From the NCBI GenBank assembly GCA_036785705.1, contig JAWUZG010000331.1, forward strand, positions 992,001 to 1,056,000: 64,000 bases of DNA, in the 5' to 3' direction. The stretch comes from Acanthornis magna. Lineage: Eukaryota > Chordata > Aves > Passeriformes > Acanthizidae. The stretch's first letter is position 1, and the number at the start of each line of letters is the position of its first letter. A model generated the notes under the pieces. The model saw nothing but the letters and a program-made list of their open reading frames with translations, was not told the origin of the DNA and ran no database searches. The translations under genes and the position numbers were made by a program. This document shows positions 20,593 through 30,720 of the stretch, piece after piece.

Positions 20593-22489
20593 GTTCAAGT
20601 GCTTCTGAGTTTTTTCTTTAAATGCGTGTGTACTCGTGTGTGTGGTTAGTTTGTGTAAGCGCCGGCACATAAAATCAATGAATCAATGCGGGGACGTCCA
20701 TAAACTAAGAGTAATTTGCTACGAAAGTGTTAAAACATAACTTTTAGATGTTTGATTGAGTATTGTTTTGGATCTTTCTTGTGTGTGCTTGCTTGACCAA
20801 GGCATTTCAGGCAGAGAGGTTGCCTTAGAAATGCAAATTGACACTGCTGAAGGGAAGGTGTGTGAATGATATCTCTCCCTCAAAATCAAGCTCTGCCTAA
20901 TTGCAGAGAAGGGTGACAAAACTGGTTCTGTTGCAAAATAAAACTAGCTAAGGGAAAATATAAGAATTTCCAAAAGGAGGGGTGAAAGAAGCAAAAACAC
21001 ATCCTTCTCCCCACTCTAGCTTGTGTTATCATTGTGCAAGTTTTTTTAATACCATTAACACCTTTGAGTGCTCAAGTGTATGCAGATGGAAGACAAGGAG
21101 CCACTCAAGCCACAGAAGCAAGAACCACTGACTGCCCTTGCAACTCAGATCTGTAAAACAGTTAATCCATTAACACAAAAATGGTTTTTTTTTGTATTTC
21201 CAAAACAGTATTACCAACAGTGTTGTTCCTAGAGCAGTCAGCTATCCTAACAGAACCTTGTAATGATTGTAACAGGTACGGCTTCGGATGCAAAAGGGTG
21301 AGTAAGCAAAAAAGGAGGGAAGGTGGTACCCTTTTAACACATGCACATAAAACAACGGCTAAATCGGACAAAAAATTAATTATCTTTAAAATAAAAGGTT
21401 TCAAAAGGATAGCTGGCTATTCTATCAAAGTGCTAAGACCAAGTAAGTTCTATTGGTGATTGTCACATTTCTAACTGCTGTTGTTACATGCATATTTGTT
21501 TGTCTAGCGTTTAGGAATCCTAAGCCCCACAGAAGGAAGATACTGACTAGAAATCATAAACCAGTCTGCTGAGCTTTGGGCTCTGCAACAGAAAGACGCT
21601 TTAAAATTTAAGATAGCAGTTACCATTCATATGAATTCCAGTATACTTTCTTCTTTCTGCTCTGTCTGCTAGAAATCCCACCAAAGGTGGGGGGAAGGTA
21701 CCCTGCTAAGTGTTGTTTCCCCATGTTTTGGGGAATTTGGCAGTTGCTTTTGGAGAATGCAGTAGCCTGTTGCTTATTTTTCTAAGTTGCTAGATCCAGT
21801 AGCCAAAAGCAACTCACTGTCTCAAGATGTCTCAGAATGTAGCCAGAGGCTATTCATTGTCTGCAATGGCTGCAATGGCCCTGCAGCCACGGCCTTGATA
21901 GTAACTGAGGCCCCAGGGCTAATGATAAAAAGATATCTAATTGTTAAAGTTTCACACTAAGTAGAAGCTTTGTTGACTGAAAAAAAAAAGTCCAGGTGGA
22001 TAACCAGTGCTCGGTTATTACAGTATGATGAACCTGGTTTAGTAGAACAAGAGAATTTAGAATTAAGAAATAAGGGCAGTTTTGACCCAGCCTCCTGTTT
22101 AAGAGGCCAGGGAGAGTGGGGGCTGGGCAGAAACCCATGAGAGCATTCAGCTGATAGATCTCCAAAGTCAGGCTAAGGAAGACTTTGCAGGGCACTCCCT
22201 GGCCTGGGGGATAGAATGTGTTTGTTAGTGAGTCTTCAAGAGTGATAGGAGGAAAACAATTTGAAAAATACAGGATCATTAATAAGAAAAAAGTAAAAAG
22301 AAGGGGGAGGTTGCCACCCACATAGTCAGCTCAAACAGCAGAGCTGTATGTGCTCCTAAGAGCCTGAAAACTGTATCAGGGCAGGACAATGATCATGTCC
22401 CAAATATTAAGGCCACAGGGAAAACAAAAATGCCCACTTTTTAAGACCCTTAAAGTTTATGGGATGTTACAATTCCAAAGAAATCAAAA

Positions 22490-22860
22490 CAAGCTTCCCC
22501 AGTGGTTATTAAACTGCTGGAAGGGCCGCAGCCAGTGTCAGTGAAGTTTTAAATGTAAAAGATGCTTTCTTTTGTCTGCCATTAGCTAAAAGCAGTCAGG
22601 AAATTTTTGAAAAGCCCAAAACAGGGAGAAAAAGCCAATTTACATGGACTGTATTGCCACAAGGATCCAAAAATAGCCCCACGATGTTTAGAGATCAAGG
22701 AGTTAAAAAAACTACAAGACTGGACACCACCACTTGAAGAAAGTACACTTCTGCAGTATGTTGATGACCTACCCGTCAAGACTGTAAGTCTTTTAAATGT
22801 TCTGGGACTAAATCAATATAAAGTCTCTCCTAAAAAGTTCAGTTAGCCCTCCAGAGAGTT
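22490..22860 (+). pseudogene. RT remnant of ERV-A copy 1
   Basis: Reading across frames, the segment shows [12 protein letters not shown] (motif A, with Asn where the catalytic Asp is expected), [17 protein letters not shown] and QYVDDL (motif C). These are class I RT motifs. Frameshifts and stops separate them. The Asp-to-Asn change is shared with the sister copy, so it arose before the locus was duplicated. The enzyme cannot be active. Confidence 0.8.
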
Positions 22861-23269
22861 GCATATCTGGGATATGAACTAGCAGGGGAGAGAGAGAGCC
22901 TTGGGAAACAACAAGAAGAAGGCAGTTTGTCACTAAACCTTTTCTGTTGTTCTCACATGAGAAGCAAAGACTGACACTGGGACTTTTGGCACAGAAGCTG
23001 GGACCCTACAAAAGGCCAGTGGCTTATTTCTCCAAGCAATTGGATGTGGTCAGCTGAGGATGGCCTGCCTGCCTGTGTGCAGTGGCAGCTGTGCTCATAC
23101 AGTGTCAGCAGTGCTCATGCAGAAAGGAAATCACAGGTTAACCCCATCTTGCTTTCTCCGATATCAAGCTGTCCTAGCAGAATCGGAGGATGTGAGTATC
23201 CAAATAAGCAACATCTTAATCCAGCAGCTTACCTCCAGGGCAGAGTTACTGAGGAGCCTGTACAGCATG

Positions 23270-23870
23270 ACTGCATTGACTCCAGCTAAAGGACTCTCCG
23301 CTGGAAAATGTGAAAAACTGGTACACTGATGGAAGCAGTTCTGTCAAAAATGGTAAGCGCCTTGCTGGGTATGCAATTACAACCACAGATGCTGTCATTG
23401 AGGCAGAACCGTTACCTGTGGGGACATCTGCTCAAAAGGCTGAGATAATAGCCCTAACTCGAGCCCTGGCATCAGCCAAAGGAAAGTCTGTCAACATTTG
23501 GACTGATTCAAGGTATGCTTTTGGGGTGGTACATGCTCACTGAGCCATTTGGAAAGAGAGGGGTTTATTAACCTCACAGAAGAAAGAAATCAAGCAAGCT
23601 ACTGAAATCTTACAGTTGCTGGAAGCAGTGCTAAAACCTTCAAGAGTGGCTATAATGCACTGTAAAGGGCACTCCCAGGGTAACACCATCCCTGAACTGG
23701 GAAATGCTATGGCAGACAAAACAACAAAGGCAGTGGCTGGTGGGGTTCAAATTCAAGCCCTAGCTTTAATCCCTTCTAGCATCCTTATAGGTAAGAAACC
23801 CCCACCATACAACACTAATGATTTAAATTACAAACAAGAAGAGAAGGGACAAGTAAGAACAGATAGATAG
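23270..23870 (+). pseudogene. RNase H remnant of ERV-A copy 1
   Basis: The frame holds WYTDGSSSVKNG, TSAQKAEIIALTRAL, IWTDSRYAFGVVHAH and HCKGHS, the typical acidic core of retroviral RNase H. One stop interrupts it after VVHAH near 23540, where the sister copy at 59154-59714 is open. The upstream connection domain (22900-23270) is recognisable by [15 protein letters not shown] but is broken. Confidence 0.85.
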
Positions 23871-23879
23871 GCTAGAATA

Positions 23880-24207
23880 AAATCTCTCATAATCATAAAA
23901 TTATTTATCCAAAGTGAACATTGCATTAGATCACCTCAAATGACATTTCTTAAGAGTTTAAAAAGGTATAGGACAAACTTACAGCACGGTTATCCAACTG
24001 ATCCAGGCTTAAACAATTGTTTGTAATAGTAATTTGTATTACTGCATTGTTATTTACTGTCTGTATTAGTAGTTATTGTTGTATGATATTATGTACTTGG
24101 AATCCTGATGGTTATGCTCAATGGCAAAAGTACAAACTTAGAAGTAAGCTAAAGAAAGATACTAACTTTCGCGACATACAAGATTCGTAAAGAATCACAA
24201 ATGACCA
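23880..24207 (+). pseudogene. Possible envelope tail remnant of ERV-A copy 1
   Basis: Between RNase H and the polypurine tract only about 330 bp remain where integrase and envelope should be. One frame shows a hydrophobic run followed by a basic tail (near 24030-24190), compatible with a membrane anchor and cytoplasmic end of an envelope, but the similarity is only in character. The same short segment occurs in the sister copy. Confidence 0.3.
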
Positions 24208-24224
24208 AGAAAAAAAGGGGGGGT

Positions 24225-24722
24225 TGAGAAACGGGTAGTCCATAGGTAACTCCAGTTAACTATTGAGAGACAGAATATGTAAACTCTAAAACCTAGGAAA
24301 ACAGAATTCCCTTAATCTTGTCAAGATAAGGGACAAGAATCTGCTTGAGGCCCGCACAGAAACGCTGAATCACTCACCAAGGACTGCACATGCTCCAGAG
24401 AGAAAGGTGAAAAGTGCATTGTGATGAAGACTACAGAACTTCATCACGAAAAGACCCCCAAAGATCACCAGGACACACAGCGCATGCGTGGCACACATGG
24501 TAATGATACTAATGATTTCTGAGAAATGATTTGTATAACCACTCCTATCCCAGGGAATGTGATGAATATTCATGAATGTTACCCATAACAGGGTATGCTC
24601 TAAGTGCCAGGGCGTGTGTGTTTGGAGGAGCGATCCCCCACACCCAGCGCGCCGAATAAAGCAAATACTCACTGCTCTGAGTTTGTCTCTGAAGTGTCTC
24701 TGGGCCTGCTTGGGGCGAATCA
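24225..24722 (+). repeat. 3' LTR of ERV-A copy 1
   Basis: It matches the 5' LTR with scattered substitutions, starts TGAGAAACGGG after the polypurine tract and ends GAATCA before the GCAT duplication. It contains an ATTCATGAATGTTACCC stretch and an AATAAA. Confidence 0.9.
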
Positions 24723-24726
24723 GCAT

Positions 24727-25690
24727 CAGCCGTGCCCGGGCAGGGCCGGGCCCCGCGGGACAGCTCCCCCCGCACTCGGCCCCAACGGGACAGCGCCCAG
24801 CGGGGGGGCCCGGCCTGCCCGCCCCACACCTCCCCCTCCCCAAATTCCGCTCCCGCCGCCGCTGGGGCCCAGGGGGGCGCAGCTGGGCTCCAGAGCTGCC
24901 GGAGACACGTGTCCCCCGCTGCCACTGCCACCCCCCGAAGGATTAGGGCTACCCCAAAACTCCCTCACAGGTGGCCGATACCCCGCAAGCCCCGAACGAC
25001 TGGGGTCCCCCCGCCTTCAGCACCCCCAACCTTCGGCTGCCTCATCCCAGGCCCCAGCCCACCCATCCCCCTCCCCCACACTTCAGCCCACACCCCAATC
25101 CACATCCCACCCTGCCCGGGCCCCAGCCCACCCCATCCCACTTCTCCCGACAGCCACCATTGAGAACCCCCAAAAACCCGCGTGCCGGGGACTCCCCAAT
25201 ATCCCCCCAGGGCCATTTGCGACTCACAGCTGGAGTTCTGCAACATCCAAACAGCCGCCCCCTCTCCGCCCAAAAAAACCCCCCAATACTCTCCCAGGAA
25301 CAATCAAAGATATTTGGGGCTCGGTTCTGGAGTCCTACAAGCTCCAAAAATCCCCTCCCCCCAAAAAAAGAACCCCACGCACCGCACAAGATCTTTGGGC
25401 CGAGCTCCCCCTGCCCGGTCACCTGCGGGATGCGGGGGGCGATGCTCCCGGGGGCGAGGGCTGCGGACACAGAGAGAAATGGACGCACGTGGCAGCTCCT
25501 TTTCCTGCTTCTCTTGCTGCTCCACCCCCTTGATCCCTCCTCTTCCTCCCGCTTCCCCTCCTCCATCTCTCCTCCCCACCTGGGCTTAGTCTTCCTCTGT
25601 CTCTCCTCCTCTCCTGCTCCTCCTCCTCCTGTTCTTTGGCATTCCCATCCCGACTGTGTCTGACATCACTCCTGGGGCCATTCCGTGCTG
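24727..25690 (-). repeat. MHC/ZNF duplicon copy 2, part beyond the ERV
   Basis: This is the upstream part of copy 2, pushed away by the ERV. It matches 41455-42420 and 57370-58300. It carries the rest of the CpG-rich block (24727-24910) and one occurrence of the internal paralogous block (about 25170-25460). The long plus-strand frames are Pro-rich composition artefacts. No exon can be assigned with confidence. Confidence 0.8.
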
Positions 25691-26159
25691 TGAAAGCTGC
25701 AGGGCTGCAGGGGCAGCCGGGAATTTTGTTTTCTTAGTCTCTGCGCTCTAAGGAAGCGCTGTGAAATCCATCGTGGAAAAGAAAGGAGAAATGGCAAGTG
25801 ATGGAAATGGACACCTCTTTGGACTCAGTTTCTCCCTCTGGACTGCAAAAGCTGACAGACCCCGAGCGCCGGCGGACACCCGTCCCTGCCGTCACGTCGC
25901 AAGGGCTCAGAGGTGCGGCTGGTGGGGCTGGAAGCTCCGTGCAGCAGCTCCGCTGCCGCGGCCCAAAGCTCGGGCTGGAGCGTGGGGTGTGGGACACAGC
26001 CCCGTGCTGGGGGCAGAGCCGCTGCTGGGGCCATCGCTGTGTCCAGGGCATCCTTTGTGGGCCTGGTGCAGCTCCAAGCTGCCGAGGGCTCGCCGAGGCT
26101 TTCTGGGGCTGTCCCTCGTCCCCAAATGTGTTGGGTTTAATGGCCGAGTGCGGCACCCC

Positions 26160-26480
26160 CGTGCCCTGTGGCAGCAGCCGGTGCCGGGCCACAGCCCCGG
26201 GAGCCGAGCTAATGCCCGGCCGTGCCCGGGAGGGACTGAGGGCGGGGGAGTTCAGAAGGCTCCCCCGCGCCCCTCGCTGCGCACGGAAAGGTATTTTAGT
26301 GCATGGGAGCGATTTTCCGGGGTTTCTGTGCTCTGCGGGGCCGAGGCGGCGGCAGCGGGACCCTCGGGGCCCGGCCCGTGGGGGCGGCCGGGGCTGAAAA
26401 GTGCTTGGCGGCCCCAGCGCGGTGCGTGAGGGCTGAGCGGAGCTGTTGGGAACAAGCCCCGGAACCGCCGCGGTGCCTGA
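26160..26480 (+). promoter_or_regulatory. CpG-rich stretch upstream of a zinc-finger remnant (left arm)
   Basis: The sequence is dense in CpG with GC-box-like GGGGCGG and GGGCGGGG runs, and lies directly before the zinc-finger exon remnant. The right-arm equivalent is about 56530-56860. A CpG-island promoter of the ancestral zinc-finger gene is plausible but inferred only from composition. Confidence 0.4.
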
Positions 26481-26680
26481 GGGCTCAGAGCGGGGAGAGG
26501 CCCTGCGAGTGTGGGCAATGTGCGATGAGCTTCAGCCACAGCTCCAGCCTGATCTGCCACCAGAGGATCCACACCGGGGAGAGGCCCTGCGAGTGTCCCG
26601 AGCGTGAGAAGAACTTTGTCCTCTGCTCCAACATCATCACCCATCGGAGGACCCACATTGGGAAGGCACCTGGCTGGTGA
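26480..26680 (+). pseudogene. C2H2 zinc-finger remnant (left arm)
   Basis: One good finger, [20 protein letters not shown] then RIHTGERP, is followed by a defective finger in which the second Cys is Arg (CECPEREKNF) and which ends HRRTHIGKAPGW before a stop. Compared with the right arm (56260-56536), one finger plus the interrupting stop codon was lost, fusing the remaining pieces. A poly-T run starts after the stop (26687-26706). The gene is a fragment without the family leader. Confidence 0.75.
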
Positions 26681-27999
26681 TCCTTTTTCTTTTTTTTTTT
26701 TTTTTTGCCTCAAGTTTCTTTTGATTCTCTTTCATTTATTCAAAACACACAAAACTGCGATAAAAATTAACAAATTGATCGAAGACATCTAACGCCTCCC
26801 TCTTTACTAGTGTTTGGGGGGAATCTGGGATTCGGAGAAGTATTTGGGAGTATATCGGGGTTTTGGGGGTATTTGGGGTAGTTTTCTCCATTGCTTTGCA
26901 CACCTAAATACAAGAGGCATCAATCTGTCACCTCAAAACCACTCAGTGCCACTGAAACCTACTCAATGCCAGCCCAAAATTCCTGGATTCCACAGCCCCT
27001 GAGGGTGGAATGGGGTTGGAAGGGGATGTGGTGAAGTGGGATGCAGATCAGGAGGGGTGAGATGGGCATGGGGTGGGGCAGGATGGTTGGGATGGTACTA
27101 TGAATGAATTCACAAGCTGAAATTTTAGCAACATCATATTGAACATTTATTTATAGAACAAAGGCAAAAACAGTTGGACACTTAGCAATTTTGCCAGAGG
27201 CGCAATCCATTCATTTTACTGTGAATTTAAGTACTTTCTTTAATTGTTGCATATTCATTAAGCCTAGAAGGAAATTTACACTTCACCCAACTCCCCCCCT
27301 CTGATCCCTGCCCCCTTCTGCTAGCACAGCGCCTGTCTTGGAGTCTCGGACCCTCTGGATTGCCTCAGAACTGAAGGCAGAAATCCTCCCATCGATGTTT
27401 CCTGAGTTCCAATTTAATTTGTAGGTGGCACTTCCTTTGGGAGGTGTGAGTCAGGAGAACAGACTTCCTGGGATGCCTGTGGTTATCTTCTTTGTTTCTT
27501 TAACATGTCTTGATCCCTGGCCCTGTGTTTTATCAGCTTAAAAAGCATTTATTACCATGTATTTATTACTACATTTTCTAACATATTACAACTATTTTGA
27601 TGCTACAATCCACCCCAACCTTGTTTCTACTTAATTATATTTTATCTTAACACTATTTTTTTACACAGTACATTATCACTTGCAAATGTTGAATTCATAT
27701 ATGCGCAAGCCAGCATTTCTCATTCACTCATTTATCACAAGGGGGTTTGGGAGGGGTGGAATGGGGGAAATAGGGTTTGGGAAGGGGTCCTTGAAGTCCA
27801 AGAGGGGTGGGATGGGTTGGGGTGTGGATTGGGAGAGTGGGGCAGGGTCTGGAATGAGACAGCCGAAGGCTGACGATGATGGAGGGAGGGGGAACTTGTT
27901 CCTGAGTGAGTTTTTGGGTATTCCACATTCCTGAAGGGGTTTTGGGGCAGCCCACATTTTGGAGGTGGTTTTGGGGTACTCCCCAGTTCTTGGGGGTTC

Positions 28000-28260
28000 A
28001 TGAGAGCAGCTCCATGGAGCTCTGTTGCTGGGGTGGTTGCCCTGGGCACGAGCTCTGAGCTGTACCCAGAGTCTGTTGCCTCAGTGCTGGAGAGCAGAGA
28101 AATGATGGATGGCCCCAAACATCTGGAGTGTGTATTTGGGGGGACAGAGCAAGTTCTGCGTAGGTGGGGCGGTCACTGTCCCACCCTCAGCCACTGCAGC
28201 CTCTGGTCCAGCCCCAAAGTGGCTGCCAAGCCCCTGGCACCCCAAAAACCCCACCTGTGA
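28000..28260 (+). CDS. Unidentified open frame shared by both arms (left arm)
   Basis: An ATG frame of 86 codons begins MRAAPWSSVAGVVALGTSSE and ends KPLAPQKPHL. The right arm carries an equivalent frame at 55007-54684 (-), open further upstream. I recognise no domain. The sequence is so similar between arms that shared openness is weak evidence for coding. It could be a shadow frame of non-coding DNA. Confidence 0.15.
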   Translation: MRAAPWSSVAGVVALGTSSELYPESVASVLESREMMDGPKHLECVFGGTEQVLRRWGGHCPTLSHCSLWSSPKVAAKPLAPQKPHL

Positions 28261-28553
28261 GAGGGACCAGAGCAGGTAAAGGCTGTGACACAGGTGTGAC
28301 ACTGACACGTCCCACGGCCCCGGAGCTCACAGCAGCTGAGATGGCGCTGGATCCAAGGCTGGGACTGTGGATCCTTCCATGTTGCTTTAAATTTTGCCAA
28401 GTACCTCATCCTCTAATTTCAAATCTAAAGTTTTGGAAGGAGCTATCCAAAGAATTTGGTATTTTGCTGAATTTTGTAGTTCTGTTTAAACTCTGTAACT
28501 TCATAGCTATAAGTTTAACTTTTTTTGCTCAGTTGCTTACCTGTTAGTCTGCA

Positions 28554-29460
28554 TTAGTTAGTTACTAATTGTAACTGTAATGGACCTGTTAGTCCATTGC
28601 TCTGAGGGGCGTTACCCAACACAGGTCGAACACAACAAGCAGGCACCCACCTAACTCCAGCACCTGTAGAGACACAAGCATATCCACGTCCCCAAGTGAC
28701 AAGATCCCATGGACTCTCCCAGACTCGTGTTTGCAAATTGCAAACCTAGACTGGAGCAGGGCCACAGGTCCCATCACTCAGTGACTGTAATGACAAAAAA
28801 TGAGTTAGGATAACAGGCATTGTACACGAGGGAGAAATAGTAAGACGGTTCAGTGTAAACACAGCTTTCCAAATTCCTGCCTGTGGGGTTTCACCCTGCA
28901 TTCCCCCTTTTTGTTTTTGAAGGAAGGCTTTAAATGTAGAATGAAGATGCTCTATGATAGCTTGACCAGCTGGAGAATGCAGGATGCCGGTGACATGGTG
29001 AACACCCCAAAGCTGCAAGAATTGTTGGGTGCACTGAGCTGCGTAACCAGGACCATTGTCAGTCTTTATAACATGCGGCACACCTAAAGCTGCAAAAGCA
29101 CCATGCCAATGTGAAATCACATCTCTTGCCTTCTCTCCTGAATGTGCAGGGGCCCAGCAGGCCTTAGAATAGGTGTCCACAGAAACATGTACATATTTAA
29201 GGCGACCAAACTCCAAAAGATGAGTAACATCAGATTGCCACAGTCGAAGAGCTTGTAGCGCTCTGGGGTTTGTCCCATCGTGGGTCATGGTAACATGTTG
29301 CTGGCAGTCAGAGCATGAGGCAATAATATCACGTGCTGCCGCAGATGGAAGATGAAACTGATGTCGTAGGGCACAAGCCCCTGGATGGAAAAATTGATGT
29401 GCCTGAATCGCCTGTTGCAATGTTCCGGTACCGGGGCGGCCCACGCCGGGGCTGTCAGCT
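28554..29460 (-). pseudogene. Integrase remnant of ERV-B
   Basis: The N-terminal zinc-binding HHCC pattern (HQFFHPG and CSDCQQ), a core with DVTHL, TDNGPGY and a Glu in AGQAIIEHLH, and a C-terminal part with WGRGYACVSTG and WVPA are all visible. They are split by a frame change near 28746. The core Asp-Asp-Glu residues appear present, but the domain is interrupted and truncated at the duplicon junction. Confidence 0.85.
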
Positions 29461-30720
29461 TATCTGCATGAGCATTTCCTTCTGCAAGAAACCCAGGCAA
29501 GTTGGTATGACTACAAACATGGAGAATATAAAATGGTGCAGTTTGTTGGCGTAACGTGTGGCATAATGTTTTTAGGAGATAAAACAATTCCTTGTTATTT
29601 ACCTCTTTCAAAGCAGCATGATCTATTCGATGAACTATATTGCACACTGTCTCGGATTAGAGAAAGTTTTCCTAGGTGGAAAGTGTTCTGAATAAAACAC
29701 CTCCCCACAGCAAAACTTCCAGCACCCCTCCCCCCACAGCAAACAGAATATCTCAGCTGAAAGTGGGATAAGAACTGTTTAATTAACACACCACACAGTG
29801 GAAGGGGAAAGGGAAAAAGGGGTCATTAAACCTGAATAAACAGCTGATGAACTTTAGTGTCCTTTTCCTCAGGCGTAGCTTCCCCTTTCCGGGGTCCCCA
29901 AGGGGCCCAGTGGAGTCCCTCCAGTGGCTCCCTGGACGATTCTTGTCCTCTGTCCTCCAGGGCTCCTCAGGTTCTCAGGTGAGAAAGCAAGTTGGGGAAA
30001 AAGGTCCAAAAAACAACGAAAAAACAATCCCAGGAAAAAACAAACAAACAAAAAAAAAAACCCAAGCAGCAGCCACACCGGTGGCAGCAGCAACCAGCAG
30101 CAGCAGCTGACCGAAGGGAAAAAAAAAAAAAAACAAAAAAAAACCCCCCAGTGTCCCTTCCTTCTCACTCCCCCGTAGAAGAGTCCAGGGAAAGAGTTTT
30201 CAAAACATCCCGCGCTGGCAGAGCTTCTCTTGGCTGCAGGACACAGTTAAAGCTACAGAACCATATTTCTGGTCAAACATACAAACAATAGGGAATACAA
30301 AATATCATTTACGTCACCCCAGGACACACACATATTTAGAATCAGATATAACATTTAAATTTTCACAAGGCCAGGCTTCGAAAGCCATTATCACCGCCCA
30401 TAACTCTGCCAACTGAGGGGATCCATCTTGGCAGCCTATAAGGTCGTGCCACTGATCTCCCTCCTTGCAGGTGACAACTACTTTTCCTGTTTGCCCTGAT
30501 CCATCGGTAAAAACCATGCGCCCTTGTAAGGGGGTCGATGAACATAGTGATAACTCTACAATTTGCAATTCTAGATGCTTCTGCAAAAATTTATGTGCAG
30601 GGTGGTGAAATAATATTTTTCCTGGCAACTCTACCATGGCCATTTGCAAAACAGAACTATTGGCCACACACCAGTTCCAATACTCAGAGCTTAAGGGTAC
30701 AGTCATAATGGCTGGTTCTC
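29330..30720 (-). pseudogene. RNase H remnant of ERV-B, split by the solo LTR
   Basis: The upstream piece carries FTDGSGQTGK, GSPQLAELWAV and VISDSKYV. After the LTR the downstream piece continues with CNIVHRIDHAAL, NNKELFYLL and LPGFLAEGNAHADKLT, the retroviral RNase H layout. Removing the LTR and one target duplication restores continuity, so the gene was intact here when the LTR landed. Confidence 0.85.
29643..30331 (-). mobile_element. Solo LTR inserted in the ERV-B RNase H, with TSD
   Basis: On the minus strand the insert starts TGTCCTGGGGTGACGTAAAT and ends CCGAGACA (29648-30326, 679 bp). A 5-bp target duplication CACAC lies at 29643-29647 and 30327-30331. It separates the RNase H pieces SDSKYV and CNIVHRIDHAAL exactly at the duplicated bases. 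TG...CA ends and no coding content mark it as a solo LTR from another ERV family. It contains A- and C-rich runs (30040-30150). Confidence 0.85.

Larger units (their letters stand above)
20087..24726 (+). mobile_element. Class I (gamma-like) endogenous retrovirus, ERV-A copy 1, full span with TSD
   Basis: A 5' LTR (20091-20592) and a 3' LTR (24225-24722) with TG...CA ends flank an internal region of about 3.6 kb. A 4-bp target duplication GCAT sits at 20087-20090 and 24723-24726, and the uninterrupted site is visible in duplicon copy 3 near 41450. The 3' LTR is preceded by a polypurine tract (AAGAAAAAAAGGGGGGG, 24208-24223). The leader is missing: the LTR end runs straight into sequence that in the sister copy lies about 1.1 kb further in, so no primer binding site remains. 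RT and RNase H remnants are recognisable; integrase and most of the envelope are absent. The inferred gag/protease region (20593-22500) has no recognisable frame. Confidence 0.85.
25690..28552 (+). repeat. Left arm of the large inverted repeat, non-ERV part
   Basis: The sequence matches the reverse complement of about 54395-57365 over nearly all its length, with small indels. It holds a zinc-finger remnant (26480-26680), a CpG-rich stretch (26160-26480), an AT-rich stretch (27100-27700) and a segment with one open frame shared by both arms (28000-28260). Homology ends near 28552, where a class II ERV fragment begins. Confidence 0.85.

Noticed and set aside
26860..27000. Gly/Phe-rich frame after the zinc-finger remnant
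   Set aside because: It arises from a GGGTTTTGGGGGTATTTGGGG-like run and changes frame in the other arm.
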